Below are positions 22,063-33,844 of a stretch of 64,000 bases of DNA, piece after piece. Where the stretch lies: positions 496,001 through 560,000 of the forward strand of contig LSAX01000002.1 of assembly GCA_001557505.1 (NCBI GenBank). The letters run 5' to 3'. A program made the position numbers and the translations under genes. The notes under the pieces were generated by a model. It saw only the letters and a program-made list of their open reading frames with translations. It had not been told where the DNA came from and made no database searches. Every line of letters starts with the position of its first letter. Position 1 is the first letter of the stretch. This stretch comes from Reticulascus tulasneorum. Its lineage: Eukaryota; Ascomycota; Sordariomycetes; Glomerellales; Reticulascaceae.

Positions 22063-25000
22063 GGATCTAAAGACAAACCAGAATTCTTCCTAGAATCTTA
22101 CTGCCTCCTGTCTAAACTCTACTCTTCCTCAATTTTGTCTTGTCTATAGGCCATTGTGTTGTGCTCCTATCAGATGGCGCGTAGATCTAGGATATCACAA
22201 TAGACTTATACCGGCCAGTGATTAAGTGTGAGGTCATTCGCGTTTTCTCCGTCAACTTTCTTGTTGGTAAAGGCAGCTGGGACAATCGCGAGTTACAAAT
22301 CGCGGTTGCGGCAACATACTGAATCCTGAAGTGAGCGGGCTACGCGGATTGCAGCTGCGTGTTTGCACTTGCGTGCAGTGGGGCTGGATGATCGAATTGG
22401 TCTATAATACGTATTAACTTGAATTAAAATTAGTGACCGAACTCTCGCCTTAAGGCACCTATGATATAACATGAAATGGGTCCAATCAGCAGCCTGTTAA
22501 ACCCAATCCACTTTGATAAATTAAAGCGATACCCCCCTAGACGAAGTACCGCGGCCGCAAGACCCTAGAAATTCGGCCCACGGACCTGAAAAATCTCCCC
22601 AAGGGATGAGGTGCCATTCTGGTGGCATGCGAAGCAGCAACTGAGAGACAATTGCCCTGTCTTGACGGCCCTGAGCCGACGCCTTATACTAAGTACCCTT
22701 TCTCTGGCTTCGTCTCTCATGACTGTCGTGCATGATCCAGGCGTGCGCTCCGCATTTGCCCAGACCAGCCGCACATTATCTCGTTCAAACTTGTTGCAGC
22801 GAGTTGGGCCATCTTTATGATGAGATACATCGTACGAACTATGACAGCCATTGAATGGTCTTGCATGTCGAAGTACGACCAGCCCTAGCGTAGCCCCTTT
22901 GTGTTCCCTGCCCTAAGTCCTCTGACAGGCTAACCAAAGATCATCAAACCATTATCCCTGTATTTCTGTAGGGTTTCTTCAAGCGACGGGCCGGGCCAAG
23001 CTTGATATGCAGTCTTAACGTCATAACCAAGGCGAGATGAGCTGTGCTCGCTAGCCTGGGCACTTTCGCCGAGCATGACCTGAGCGAAGCCGCTGATAAT
23101 CTCGGCCCGTAGGCAGTGTTTGGCCAAACTGAGCCGAAAGTCAACATGGGGCTCGGCTTCCGGCATGGCAGGCATGGTGGTCGTGCTACCCCGTGCCAGA
23201 AAGCCAGAAAGCCAGCGAGCCAGCGAGCCAGAGAGAACGGCGCAAGATACATGTGCATGTGGAGCCATATATCGTCATTAGGTGCACAACAGGTCTAATC
23301 CGCGTCTCCATTGCTGTACCGCATCTTCCTTGCTACTCAAAGACATGCACGTTCTGTTCCAGCAGTCGCCAACACATCGATAGCGGGATGAGGAGGAAAC
23401 CAGATTTGCGATCAGCGAAGTCGGAAAATTGGTCAGACAGTTGTTCATCACTTTCTTCTGCCTCAGACGATGGATTGTAGTGTTTCTCAGACCTAAACAA
23501 GTCGATATATCCGTTGCCTGACTAATCAGACTTGTAGCAATGCCGTTCGTTTTGCGCTGTGTCTCGACTGCGCTGAACGAAAAATTAGATCGAACTGTTA
23601 TAATATCTGTGTCGTTCAAAGAAAGAATAGACTCTTTCCAAGCCTAAGCTCACCAACAAGTAGTTATTCTCGAAAGGTTCGTTTGAAGAGATAGCATGTT
23701 GGCACACTTGCGCTAGTACGGGGTTAGTTAAGCCATGGAACACCACACCGCTGCCAAAGACAGGAAAAGCTCAAAGCAAAACAAACACGATATGAACACG
23801 AGTGGGGCTGGATTTCTTTGAATGCTGACTGATCTCACGTTAACATCAGACACGGTCCGCACTTCTCGCTTGGTCTCTTGCTGTGCATCAGATGCAGACC
23901 AACTCTGCAGGGGCCAGGCGCCAATGAATCACATACAGAGAAGTGGTACTCGGCAGCTTTTCGACATCTACAATGGCGGTGACGGGATGCAAAGGTCGCA
24001 AGGTATACTCGAGCCATGATTTTCCCATAACAACAGTTCTGGTTCCGAGGGGGCGCCTGCAATATCTCGGCCGGGAGTCTAGGCCAGGATACCCACAATA
24101 CACATGTGCATATCGCCAATTGGGTAACCAGCAGAACCTTGTTTAGTTATGCAAACTATAACTATTCCATGCGCGCCGCTCGACCACTTGCGTCACATCC
24201 AAATAGTGGCCGTGATCGGAGGAGGATTGAGCAACGAGGCATAGGATTCTCATCATCATATGAGGCATGACCTCCCGCAGTTGCCATTGCACAGAGATCG
24301 GGTCCCTTATATCGTCAATGATCTGCTCTGATGGCTGCCAAAAACACGTGGTTCGCGATATTTACTCCAAGCTTGCTTGTTATGCTCACCGAGTTGTGCC
24401 TATGAGAGCCATGCTGGAAGAACGCTGTGGGGAGCGGTGTGGGAACCCCCACGTGGGGGCACGGGCTCGGTCTGCTGACCAGACCGTAGGGTTAGGGCAA
24501 CCCACTTCTTTCCGGAGACGCTCATTGAGAGAGACAATGGTGAACTCCTCCCCGCAATACACGGCGGACTACGATGGTACCCACTCCGGGAGTTCCATAT
24601 CAATCGGGATGCCTGGGGCCATTACGGCCGTCCCACAGCAGCAGGCCGGCTTGACGGAGAACGTCGGGTTCGCCGACCGAAATCCCGCATTTGATCTTCC
24701 CTGCTCTCCTACGACGTTCGGTCCGAAGCGGCAGGCAGTCCATTGGCAGTGTGTGCGTCCAGTTGGATGCCAATCAAGTCGTCGAGCGAGTTTCTGACCT
24801 GAAATAGTGTGCCTGTGGCCAATCTGGACTTTCGATCCGAACCGACCCGTGCGCAAATTGCGGCACGCCACGCTGTCCGTACTGCCCAGTCTCCAAAGTC
24901 AAAGTGAGAGCGTAGCCTCATGTTCGGGGGAAGCCGTCGCAGCTTTTCAGCAAAGTCGGTAATGACTCAGAGAAGGGTGGTGTCGTTGCTGTATTCGTGG

Positions 25001-26360
25001 CATGCATGGTATGGTCTTCTCGTTGATATTGCCTTGCCTAGTCGCTTAGCTGATTGGTTCGTGCTTAACAATGAGCATTAGGCATTTAGGCACATCGCCG
25101 TACATTTTCCACAGCCACCCACCGCCAGCTCATTAATCAACCTCGGCTGACGAGAAGGGGAGGGCTTGATAATAACTGGGAGGCGTGTCTTTCAAGGGGG
25201 TTGGCTTGGGAGAGAAGAACGTAGGATGCAGGTTATGACAGAGACGACATGGAATGACCCGAGATGCGCTAGGTTAGAATCATGGATGGGAGTTCAAAAT
25301 CGGATGGGGAATTAGAGCTGGGTGTTGGAAGAGAAGTTGATTCAGAGGGATATCTATTAGAAGCGTACTCTTTTGGCCCTGTTAGTTGGCTTTATGGAAC
25401 TAAAGCCAGGGGGCATAGCTCGAATGTGAAGGCTTTAATGACACCCATAATCAAAGCGGGAATCAACGAGTGGATGATGGAAGGTGACAGGAGTATGTGG
25501 AAGCCGCCGACGTCGGGCGCCGCAATTATGCAACCCATTCCAATTACGCTAGTTGTAGGAAGGAAGAGGAAAGGGCATGGTTGCCTTCATATTTGCCTTG
25601 TCTTGCGAAGAAATTTCAACTGCGAAGTAGGTTCTGATTGGGAAATATACAAAGAAGGGATCCATCTATGACGTGTGCATTGTGTGCTGCCCAAGTGAGG
25701 CTCGTTGAGCCCATGTGTGCCGAATGATAGTTACCGTACCCGTCAGAGTTGACATGCCTCCCGCTCTGCTGCATGCATCAAGAAAATCAAGGCGCTCGGG
25801 ACCCAAGTGCTCAGCTGGTAATGGGAATAGGGGTTTTAATTGGCGGTGGAACGAAAGGGTTGGGTTTCGGGTTTTGTTCGATAGTAACGGTGCTGGTGTG
25901 TGGCGAAGTTTCTTGGGCACCAATGCCAAAGCAGGGCGGCCTTATGTGGCTGTCTGTCGCAACTTATAGATGCACATAGTCGCCTGGTTCTTTTTTCGGA
26001 TACCGAGATGCCAGTTGCAGCCAACCTGCGATCTTGCACGACTGAGATGAATGAGGCGGGCACAGTTTCTAGTATGACCATGCATGCGTAACACCACCCG
26101 CACTTTTCTGGACTTGGGCCTGAATATCCTTATCTCTAGCTAAGCCTTTGGGAGTAAACCACCCGTCCTGTCGTGAGAGTATAATATATTTGTGATGGGT
26201 TCCCTTGCAAAGGGACCCCACGCTTCAAGCCACTTACAACCCATTTATGCACGGGCCCATCATTGTCACATAACGTTTCGTCGTCCCTGCATTTCCAAAT
26301 CGGTTCTATCGTGATAGCGTGGACGATCTACCTCGTTTTCGTTTGAATCATGTTCTCGAA
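22063..26360. other. Long gene-poor stretch
   Basis: This 4.3-kb region holds no gene I can support. The longest open frame (24267-24797, plus, 176 codons) has no recognisable domain. Minus frames at 24569-24921 are equally anonymous. Hydrophobic minus-strand phrases near 25430-25570 could be a decayed membrane protein but are interrupted by stops. A perfect 14-base palindrome occurs at 24446-24459. A TATA-like ATAATATA at 26180-26187 probably belongs to the next gene. Confidence 0.5.
24446..24459. promoter_or_regulatory. Perfect palindrome with CACGTG core
   Basis: The sequence CCCCCACGTGGGGG is its own reverse complement and centres on an E-box/G-box core (CACGTG), the site type bound by bHLH and some bZIP factors. 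No supported gene starts nearby, so function is unknown. Confidence 0.4.
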
Positions 26361-28754
26361 ATGAAGAATCTGCAGATCCCGACCATGTGGCTGCCGGCCT
26401 TCGACTGGGACCGTCCCGAAGCCAACCGAAACGCAGAGCAGCCTAGTGAGCTTGACCTTCGGGCTGGCTTTGATACAAAATCAACCCTCCTAGAACTCTT
26501 CTTGGATATCCCGGTACATTCTCCGAGAAGATATTACGAACTTCGCGAGATTGAGGCTCTATGTTCCAACGATACCCTACTGAAGCTTCAAAATGGCACA
26601 GCCAGGCCACCAGCAGAAGCAGCGGTATGGCTGGATGACAGGAATAAAAATGGAGAGCCCTGGAGCTATAATGGGCCTCTCTCAATACAAAGATTCCATG
26701 AGTCTCTCAAACTAAAGGTCAGTAAGTGATAAAGCAAAAAATAATATGTTCTGACCTGACAGGACTTTAGCGCTCGGGAGACAAGAACCATGCGGACCCT
26801 GCGATAAGGCGAATGTAAGAGCGACACCATTAACTCGAGCTGGCAGTGTTCTAATCTCTTCTGCTCAGCCATGTGCCAAATCCTAGCTCCTGGGCTATTG
26901 GTGCCTTGATTCTTAATGCGTCCCACGACCAAGTTCCTGTGTTTCGAAACCTGTTCGTAAGACATTTGAAGTCTCATAGGGCGATAGAAGCTCGTTTCGC
27001 AGTAAGTCTCTTTCATCTAAGCATATGCGGTAGATGTTAGATTATCGCACCTGGTTGTAGCTGCAATTCAGATGCAGTTCGAATGACATTCATTCCCACA
27101 TTTGTGGAAGAGGTCAGAACCAGGTTGAGTTCTGGCTAGCTGTTACTAGCTTGGTATGAGAGGGTGTCGATGCGGATTGCGACGTTGCATTCGGCAACGT
27201 CTATTATCCACGTTTGTCGCCTCAAACTTTAGAGGAACGTCGTTTACTAACAAAATGAGTTCAGCCAGGGGGGATGACCTTTTCGTTGGAATTCCATCTT
27301 CCATTCTTCGCCTGGAGAAAATCGAGCGAACCTCAGAAAGATACTCGCCAGAGAGCCGACAAATCTCCTATCCGAAAGTCAAGAGATCTTTCATTTCTCC
27401 GCCAAGACGGGGATAACATAGACTCAACTGACGAAAAAGACTTCCTTTATGAGGCGCAGTCATCCCTAGTTGTTACTGGTTACAGTAGCTCAAAGTGGAC
27501 CAGTTGTTCGCTTCAGGACATCTACTTCCATGACAACAAGGACGACCCCTATCATGAGGACATGTTATTGTACTACGAAAAAGATGAAGATGACGAGCCG
27601 GGTTTTAGCTCAGATGCCCCAACTCTTGGAGTGTTAGATGCAGACACCCCGATCCACAATCCAAGGGAGTACTTCCTCATGGTCTTGAAGGCTCGTGTGA
27701 ACCAGGTCAAAGAGGAATGGACCAACATAGCCACGTACCAGCTACCAGAGATGTTCAATGATTACGTAAGTAATTCCCTACTAAGTGCTGGCTTCCAGCA
27801 TGTCCAGTTGAAGCGGAAGACGGGAGGGCGTGCTCGTCCTTCTTTTCTCCGCGTTCAAGGTCAGCACAAATCAAGATGCTAACAGGTACGGCAGATGAAC
27901 AATCCCGACACATTGGTAACTCAAAAGGGATCATCACTAGGATCTGCCGATGGACAGGCGGATGCGGTGAACAAGAACGAGATTTGGATCAAAGAGGCCA
28001 GCAGTCTCCTGACTTTGCTAGTCGGCAGGCTCTCAAAGACGATAGCATCCTGGGAGTCGTTCGTAACCAGTGATATTGCGGTGTTCGCTCCGCATGAGAT
28101 AACCATTCAAGCCAGTTTGTCATTACAGGAGATCTCCCAGTTGTTCAAGGAGCTGAAGGAAATTCAGGTAGACCTCGAAGATCTACAGAAACAACTAGAG
28201 GACTTTAAACAGCGGGTGAGTTTCCCTTTTTCAATCGTCAGAAGATTCTGTTGGGTGGTGGGTGACTTGTCTTACATTAACCCTTGTAATAGTTTGAGCG
28301 TTACATCCTGGTCCAAGGCAACCGCGCCATTATACTTCAACACTGGAACGTGACCTTCGTAAGTCCAGCCTCCTTCCGATGAGAGGTATAGAGCAGCAGT
28401 TCTGACCCCTCTCCGTATTAGCTACAAGTTGTGTCACCACTCGCAGTTGCCGCAAGCATCATGCAGTCTGGAATTGTTCCATTTCAGCCTGCATCATTAA
28501 GCTTTGGGGTCCTCGTGGCCCTAATGGTCGCCATCATCTTTCTGATGAAGCCAGCTTTGACTTGGTACTCACGCCAACATCTCTCCAGAACCCTGAAAGG
28601 GGGCGAGTTTCAGAACACTCATGAAATTGCGGCAACTATGGGATTTCAAGCTGAAGGCTTCAGTTCCAGTCTGATGTTGCCACAGCCGACATTCGCAAAG
28701 CCCACATCATTTGAGAGCCAGCGACCTTGGAACACAGGGCTGTTCAAACCATAG
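26361..28754 (+). CDS. Second CorA-like membrane transporter-family protein
   Basis: Seven exons (26361-26717, 26771-26814, 26869-27001, 27265-27765, 27895-28215, 28293-28358, 28422-28754) join in phase to give 584 residues. The spliced product reads through LEFHLPFFAWRKS, the acidic segment YHEDMLLYYEKDEDDE and IHNPREYFLMVLKARVNQV, phrases characteristic of the fungal CorA-like family. A coiled-coil region (LFKELKEIQVDLEDLQKQLE) follows. The last exon carries one strong transmembrane helix (FGVLVALMVAIIFLMKPAL) after a weaker one, and a cytoplasmic tail. No GMN motif is seen. The 263-base third intron is the least certain; its acceptor has a near-perfect TACTAAC context. A tandem acceptor (CAG then CAG nine bases on) precedes exon 5. 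The gene is a distant paralogue of 13977-15622. Confidence 0.75.
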
Positions 28755-29674
28755 AGAAGAAAGAAGGAGCGACAGAAATCCATTCCAAGTTCATGCTCGT
28801 GTTTAAAGTATCAGAAGTATCTTCAGCACTTGAGCTTTACTAGTTTACGATGCACTCGTACGTGCAACACCACGAACTCTTCATTCCTGTGCCGATGTGG
28901 TTTAGTCACCCGCAATCAACGAGAAACTCTGGTATGAACGAGCAACGCGATACGGAGATCTGAAGGGATCAGAATATATACGCGACAGCATTATCCGTGG
29001 GGTTAGTTCAAACACTTCTGAAATTCAAGTTCCAGTTCACTAACCGGAAGTCAGACCTGCCACAAATGCTTGCCTCGATCATACAAGAAAATATATCTAG
29101 ATAGACCTTGAACCATAAATAGCTGCAATCACAGTCAGATAGTATCATAACTGCACTCGTTCCGTCGGTCTCATCCTGATGCAGGATGACCTATGCAATC
29201 GTCCTACCAGACGACTCGATGCTGCCAATGATTGCGAGCAGCGCCAATACAACTAGAACCATAAGCATTTGCTCTTCCATGCATAGCATCCTCCTCACTT
29301 GTACCTGGGAAGACTCACTAGAAGAAGAAGTCAATTGCCTGCGGGACATGCATCGTTTCAACCATCGTGTATCCTCCCGAGCCTCTTCAGCTCTGCCCCA
29401 CCACGAGGCAAACAAGGCAGCGCGAGGCTCGAACATACATGCCATCCCGTTTCGATGCAGGGCGTGAGCATTGGCATTTCATTGGGCGTGGTCCATTTGC
29501 CGAAATGGTACCAGTCATCTTTTGCCAGAGGTAGCGGAAAGTCGCTCCCTAGAAATGTAAGATACCTAAGCCGTCGTCGTCGTGATGCTGCAACGGGAGT
29601 CGTCTAATCTAGCCTAGTTATCTTGAACTACAGGTTCTAAACCATGGGGTGTCGAATACGGGGATGCGCATGTG
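28755..29674. other. Intergenic, no gene supported
   Basis: The sequence contains only short frames lacking domains. It includes the 3' flank of the CorA-like gene and the region upstream of the zinc-cluster relic. Confidence 0.5.
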
Positions 29675-30517
29675 ATGAGAATGCCATCAAACAGGGTTGC
29701 AATGGGCGATTCGAAAGCCTGCTGGGAGTGCCAGAGGCGGCGCCTTGTCTGCGACTTTGGCCGCCCTGGGTGCCAGAAGTGCCAGACCAGGAGCACCAAA
29801 TGTCTGGGATACGGCCAGAAACCTCTGAAAGGGGTCTACATTACGTCACACTCACACAACATCGAGAAAGTCCATGCTCGAGAAGGTGATGCAATCATCG
29901 CATCTGTGAACGACTCTTCAGCTGCAACGTTGACCCTCTCCAACGATCGTCAAGTAGAGCTGCCTGCGATGGAGAGCAACACAAGCTTGCCGGTACTTGA
30001 GCTACACCTATGGAACTTGACACTAGAATCCTGGGTTCCTGCTGACGATCCGACCGTGACCCGCTCCGTCATCGAAACCATCGAGCTTGGGACGAAGGAT
30101 CCTTTCCCGACCCTGGTCCGCAATTGACGGCATGGAGAGCGTGTCTGGCGTAGGAATCTACAACATCACCTTCTTATTGCTTGAGGATTTCGTGCCTGAT
30201 AAGGTCGCTGTGCTCATCCACTTCGGCCCCGTGCTGGACACACTCCGCGTGTGGTTGAATGGCCAGTTCATCCCGTCATTGGACATCTCGAACGCCGAGG
30301 CAGAATTCTCCGAGTTCGTGGGACCGCGGAGAATAGTATCCTGGTGGAAGCCTCGAACAACTTGTTCAATACGGTCAAGTTCAGGGTCGACTCAATCCTT
30401 ACGGGGAGTAGTCCCATATTACCCAAGGATGACTATAAGCAAGCCGATTTTCAGAAGCATGGCCTTGTGGGACTTGTAACCACAAAGGTATTGAGGAAAG
30501 TGGTAATCGAGCCATAA
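29675..30517 (+). pseudogene. Chimeric relic: Zn2Cys6 DNA-binding domain reading into a broken GH106-type glycosidase C-terminus
   Basis: From the ATG at 29675 the frame encodes a complete fungal binuclear zinc cluster (ACWECQRRRLVCDFGRPGC, then QKCQTRSTKCLGYG) with the CX2CX6C...CX2CX6C spacing. Without a stop the same frame continues into LELHLWNLTLESWVPADDP and ends at 30127. The homology then continues in a second frame (PWSAIDGMESVSGVGIYNIT ... LRVWLNGQFIPSLDISNA) and in a third (NSILVEASNN ... DYKQADFQKHGLVGLV) to a stop at 30517. These three pieces together match the C-terminal jelly-roll of fungal GH106-like rhamnosidase-type proteins. The frame changes near 30100 and 30325 lack splice signals, so they look like indels. 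The N-terminal catalytic part of the glycosidase is missing. A short Zn2Cys6 protein of about 150 residues could still be made. Confidence 0.55.
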
Positions 30518-31119
30518 GACGATGCTTATTAGAGGCCGAATATTAATACTGAGATTCTCTCGTTTTCTTTTGTATTCTAGCTTGTGATTACCTGGCATGT
30601 CGCCAGATGGCTAGATGGCAGAGGCCGACATCAATCTATACGAATCCTGTCTAGCCACATTTCTTGGGATACGTAGCATTCTATGCTGCATAATATCGTG
30701 TTCTATAGATCTACCGAAAGTGCAAGCCTCACAAGATCATGACTGTTTCCTGTTCTATTCGCGTCTCATTGGGCCTCAAAACATCGTCAGACCGGCCCAA
30801 TGTGAGCGCAGTTGCATGCCACCTCAGATGCACGTCCACTCGCCATTCGCCTATCACCAAACGAGTTGAAACGCCGAAAATGCCAACGCAGACTTGGTCG
30901 CACACCAGTTTCGCCTCACTTTGAGAAGGTAAATGTATTCGTGCCCAACCTATAAGCTGCACCCAATGGAATGCGACTCCTTCGGTGAGTTATGTATTGA
31001 TGTGAGGGGAAATACCATTTCTCTTCCTTCTGAAGATAGGTCAACGCACTGCAAGCTAAGCCATGTGAAAACAACTCGCCTGTTGAAGAAACGACGAATT
31101 TATCGCAACATGATCTAAG
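30518..31119. other. Intergenic, promoter of the ArgRS-like gene
   Basis: No gene is supported. The 3' part should hold the promoter and leader of the following gene, whose ATG is preceded by an AT-rich leader. Confidence 0.5.
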
Positions 31120-33118
31120 ATGGCGTCGACAACAACAACCATTACCCAACTCGAGACCAGGCTGGGAAATCTCGCCTTGGACTCGATCGCGCCGCAGATT
31201 CAAGCGGCCGATATCCTAACCAAGCCCCTAGATATCTACCGATCGCATCTCGCGAGCCTTCTTGCATCCACCGTTGAGTGTGATGCTTCTATCGCCTACG
31301 AGGCGATTTCCACAACCAATGATCCGTCTCTGGGAGACCTAGCCGTTCCTCTTCCCAGACTGAGGCTGAAGAATATTGAACTAAAGACGTATGCTTTCGA
31401 GATTATAAAGCAGGTTAGTCAACGGCCGGTACTATAGTCGCTACGATTCTAACATGCAATATTCGTAGCTGCCCGCTTCTCCATTGTTCCTCGTCCCGTA
31501 CCCCGACGGTGTCCAAATTCGATTTTTATTCTCTCCGAAGTCCCTACCACGCTTATTGATACCTTACGTGGACGAGCGAAAGGTTTCCTATGGCCAAAAC
31601 ACATCCGATGGCTTGCGGGATCCTGCCGTGCCTGAGCACGGCCACAAGAAGGTCATCGTCGAGTTTTCGTCTCCCAATGTCCCCGGGGAATTCTCAGGCA
31701 ATCACCTTCGAAGTACACTCCTCGGGTCCTTTGTGTCGAGAATCTACGAAGGGATGGGATGGGATGTGGTTAGGCTGAACTATCTCGGAGACTGGGGCAA
31801 GCCTTTTGGCCTGTTGGCGGCTGGATGGCAGAGGTTCGGGTCTGACGAACTACTACAGAAGAACCCTCTTGGACACATTCTTGAAGTGTATGATAAGATC
31901 ACCGAGCTATTCCAGCCAGAGTTGGATGCGAGCAGACAGGCTAAGGAAGCCTTTCAGAGTACGGCGGAGATTGAAGGTAGGGGGATCTTCGCTGAGAGAG
32001 ACACGTTCTTCAAAAAGCTAGAGGATGGAGACGAAGAAGCCCTCGCCTTCTGGAAACGCTTCAACGAGATCAGTATTGACAACTTCAAGACTGCATACGA
32101 CCGCCTCGACATCAAATTCGACGAATACTCCGGGGAGTCGAGAGTAAAGCCCGAGACGATGGCTCATGTCGAATCGGTCTTACGAGACGCGGGTGTGTGC
32201 GAGGAGAGCGGAGGGTCATGGATAATTGACTTCGAGAAACATGGAGGTAAAGGCCTAGGAACCTGTATTCTGCGCGGTCGCACCGGATCTTCTACATACG
32301 TGCTACGAGACATCGCTGCCGCTCTCGATCGCGAGACGGCATATGCATTCGACAAGATGATCTACGTGGTATCCTCGAGGCAAAACTCCCACTTCAAGCA
32401 GGTGACGAGAGCAATTGAGCTGATGGACCGCGCCGACCTCGCCGCTAAGCTGCAACACATCAGCTTTGGAGAAATCCATGGAATGCCCGCGCCCTTGAAC
32501 AACGCCAACACGCTCGGCGGCATTCTCGACGAATGTTCCAAACTATTGCCGGCCGGTACGGGATCAGACCAAGGAAATGAAGAGATCAGCGAAGAGTCCC
32601 TGGTGCCAAAAAGCGAAAGCGCCGCCATCACCGCACTTATTGCGCAGGACATGTCTGGCAAGCGTACGCACGGCTATACTTTTGATCCTAAGCGAATGGC
32701 ATCCACCGAGGGAGACTCGGGTCTGAAAGTGAAGCTGTGGTATGCAAAACTATCCTCAAAGGTGGCAGAACTCCGCACCGACGAGGTACTGGCCGTTGAT
32801 CTCGACTACTCGCTCTTGGAAGACGAGAGCAGTTCAGACGTGCTTCGTTCCATAGCCCAATACCCCGACATTGTTGCGGCAACTTTCAAGTCGCTAGAAC
32901 CCCACGGCGTCTTGATATATCTATCCCGTTTTGCCGACACAATCTCGATTGCCCTTGAACCGGGGGAAGGAGAGGACGAGGAGGAGGAAGCTGGGCCAAG
33001 CACACAGCCTGAGGAAGATAGTGTCGAGGTCTGTCGAGCCCGGCTTGCTCTATACGAAGCTGCTATACAGGTCTTGGAGAATGGCATGAATCTGCTTGGG
33101 CTCCCGGTTGTAAAATGA
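31120..33118 (+). CDS. Arginyl-tRNA synthetase paralogue with eroded catalytic motifs
   Basis: Two exons (31120-31413 and 31469-33118; 55-base intron with CTAAC) give 647 residues, a normal length for fungal cytosolic ArgRS. The N-terminal additional domain, Rossmann core (RLNYLGDWGKPFGLLA, DKMIYVVSSRQNSHF), QDMSGKR phrase and the C-terminal anticodon-binding domain (RLALYEAAIQVLENGMNLLG) all align with the yeast-type enzyme. Three catalytic elements are changed. The HIGH region reads SSPNVPGEFSGNHLRS (residues 165-180) where the family has an AKPFHAGHLRS form. The KMSKS-like loop is replaced by HGMPAPLNNANT (435-446). The EGDTGPYLQYA loop reads EGDSGLKVKLWYA (511-523). The protein is therefore probably a pseudo-synthetase or has a new activity. 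An acidic insertion (EGEDEEEEAG) lies in the C-terminal domain. A true ArgRS must exist elsewhere in the genome. Confidence 0.85.
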
Positions 33119-33844
33119 TTTATTGGTTTCTGTTCCCTTCAGGATGACCGAGGTTTACCTTTGATGAACGAGGCTGGCTTAACATCATATTTGGGTACAT
33201 AATGTTTTCCATTCGCCTCCAAGCACCAAATCAATACAGATGCGATTGCAACGCCATCCTTGATGTTTGAAGTGAGGGTTTATTTGTGACAGTAGGTGCC
33301 AAGGGCGAGAAAGCCCTTGGTTGGCCACAGAATGCGGAAGTACTTGAAGTTTCAACTCTGAAGACTGACAGGTAGCATTGCAATAACCAACACCCGTGGA
33401 GAGACGCCGTCCCGCCGGACTCAACATGTGGGATTCTCAGCAATGCCCCTATTTGATGGCATTGTAACCATTGCTTGAGCTGCAGATAGGGGAAGCAAAA
33501 AGAACAACCACAGAAGAGCATACCATCCAACAAATGTACTAACTTGGCAGCATCTTGAGTCTTGCCATAAAATCCAGCCTGTTCGAAATTGGGTCTTGAA
33601 AAGTTTCATCTGCTAACAATTGGTATTGGGCTGCAGACTCAATTGAAATGAAGAATAATCGCATTCATAGGCGCTCGAGCGAAGTGTTTCTGTGGGCTTC
33701 CTTTCGCCCCAATCTCGAGCGCCAAACCACAAGGTATCGTAACTAATAAAATCAAACCCTCCCAGAAGCATCATGCACATTACCGCGACCACAATGGACC
33801 CGTATCCGACCCTGAAACAACGGGTAGTGTGCTGGTGATTTTAT
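33119..33844. other. Intergenic between convergent genes
   Basis: This lies between the ArgRS-like gene and the convergent LURP-one gene. The small minus frames (33185-33609) have no domain support and probably reflect chance. Confidence 0.55.

Noticed and set aside
24267..24797. 176-codon plus-strand open frame
   Set aside because: No domain, signal peptide or convincing codon pattern, and opposite-strand frames of similar length overlap it. It is mentioned only as part of the gene-poor stretch.
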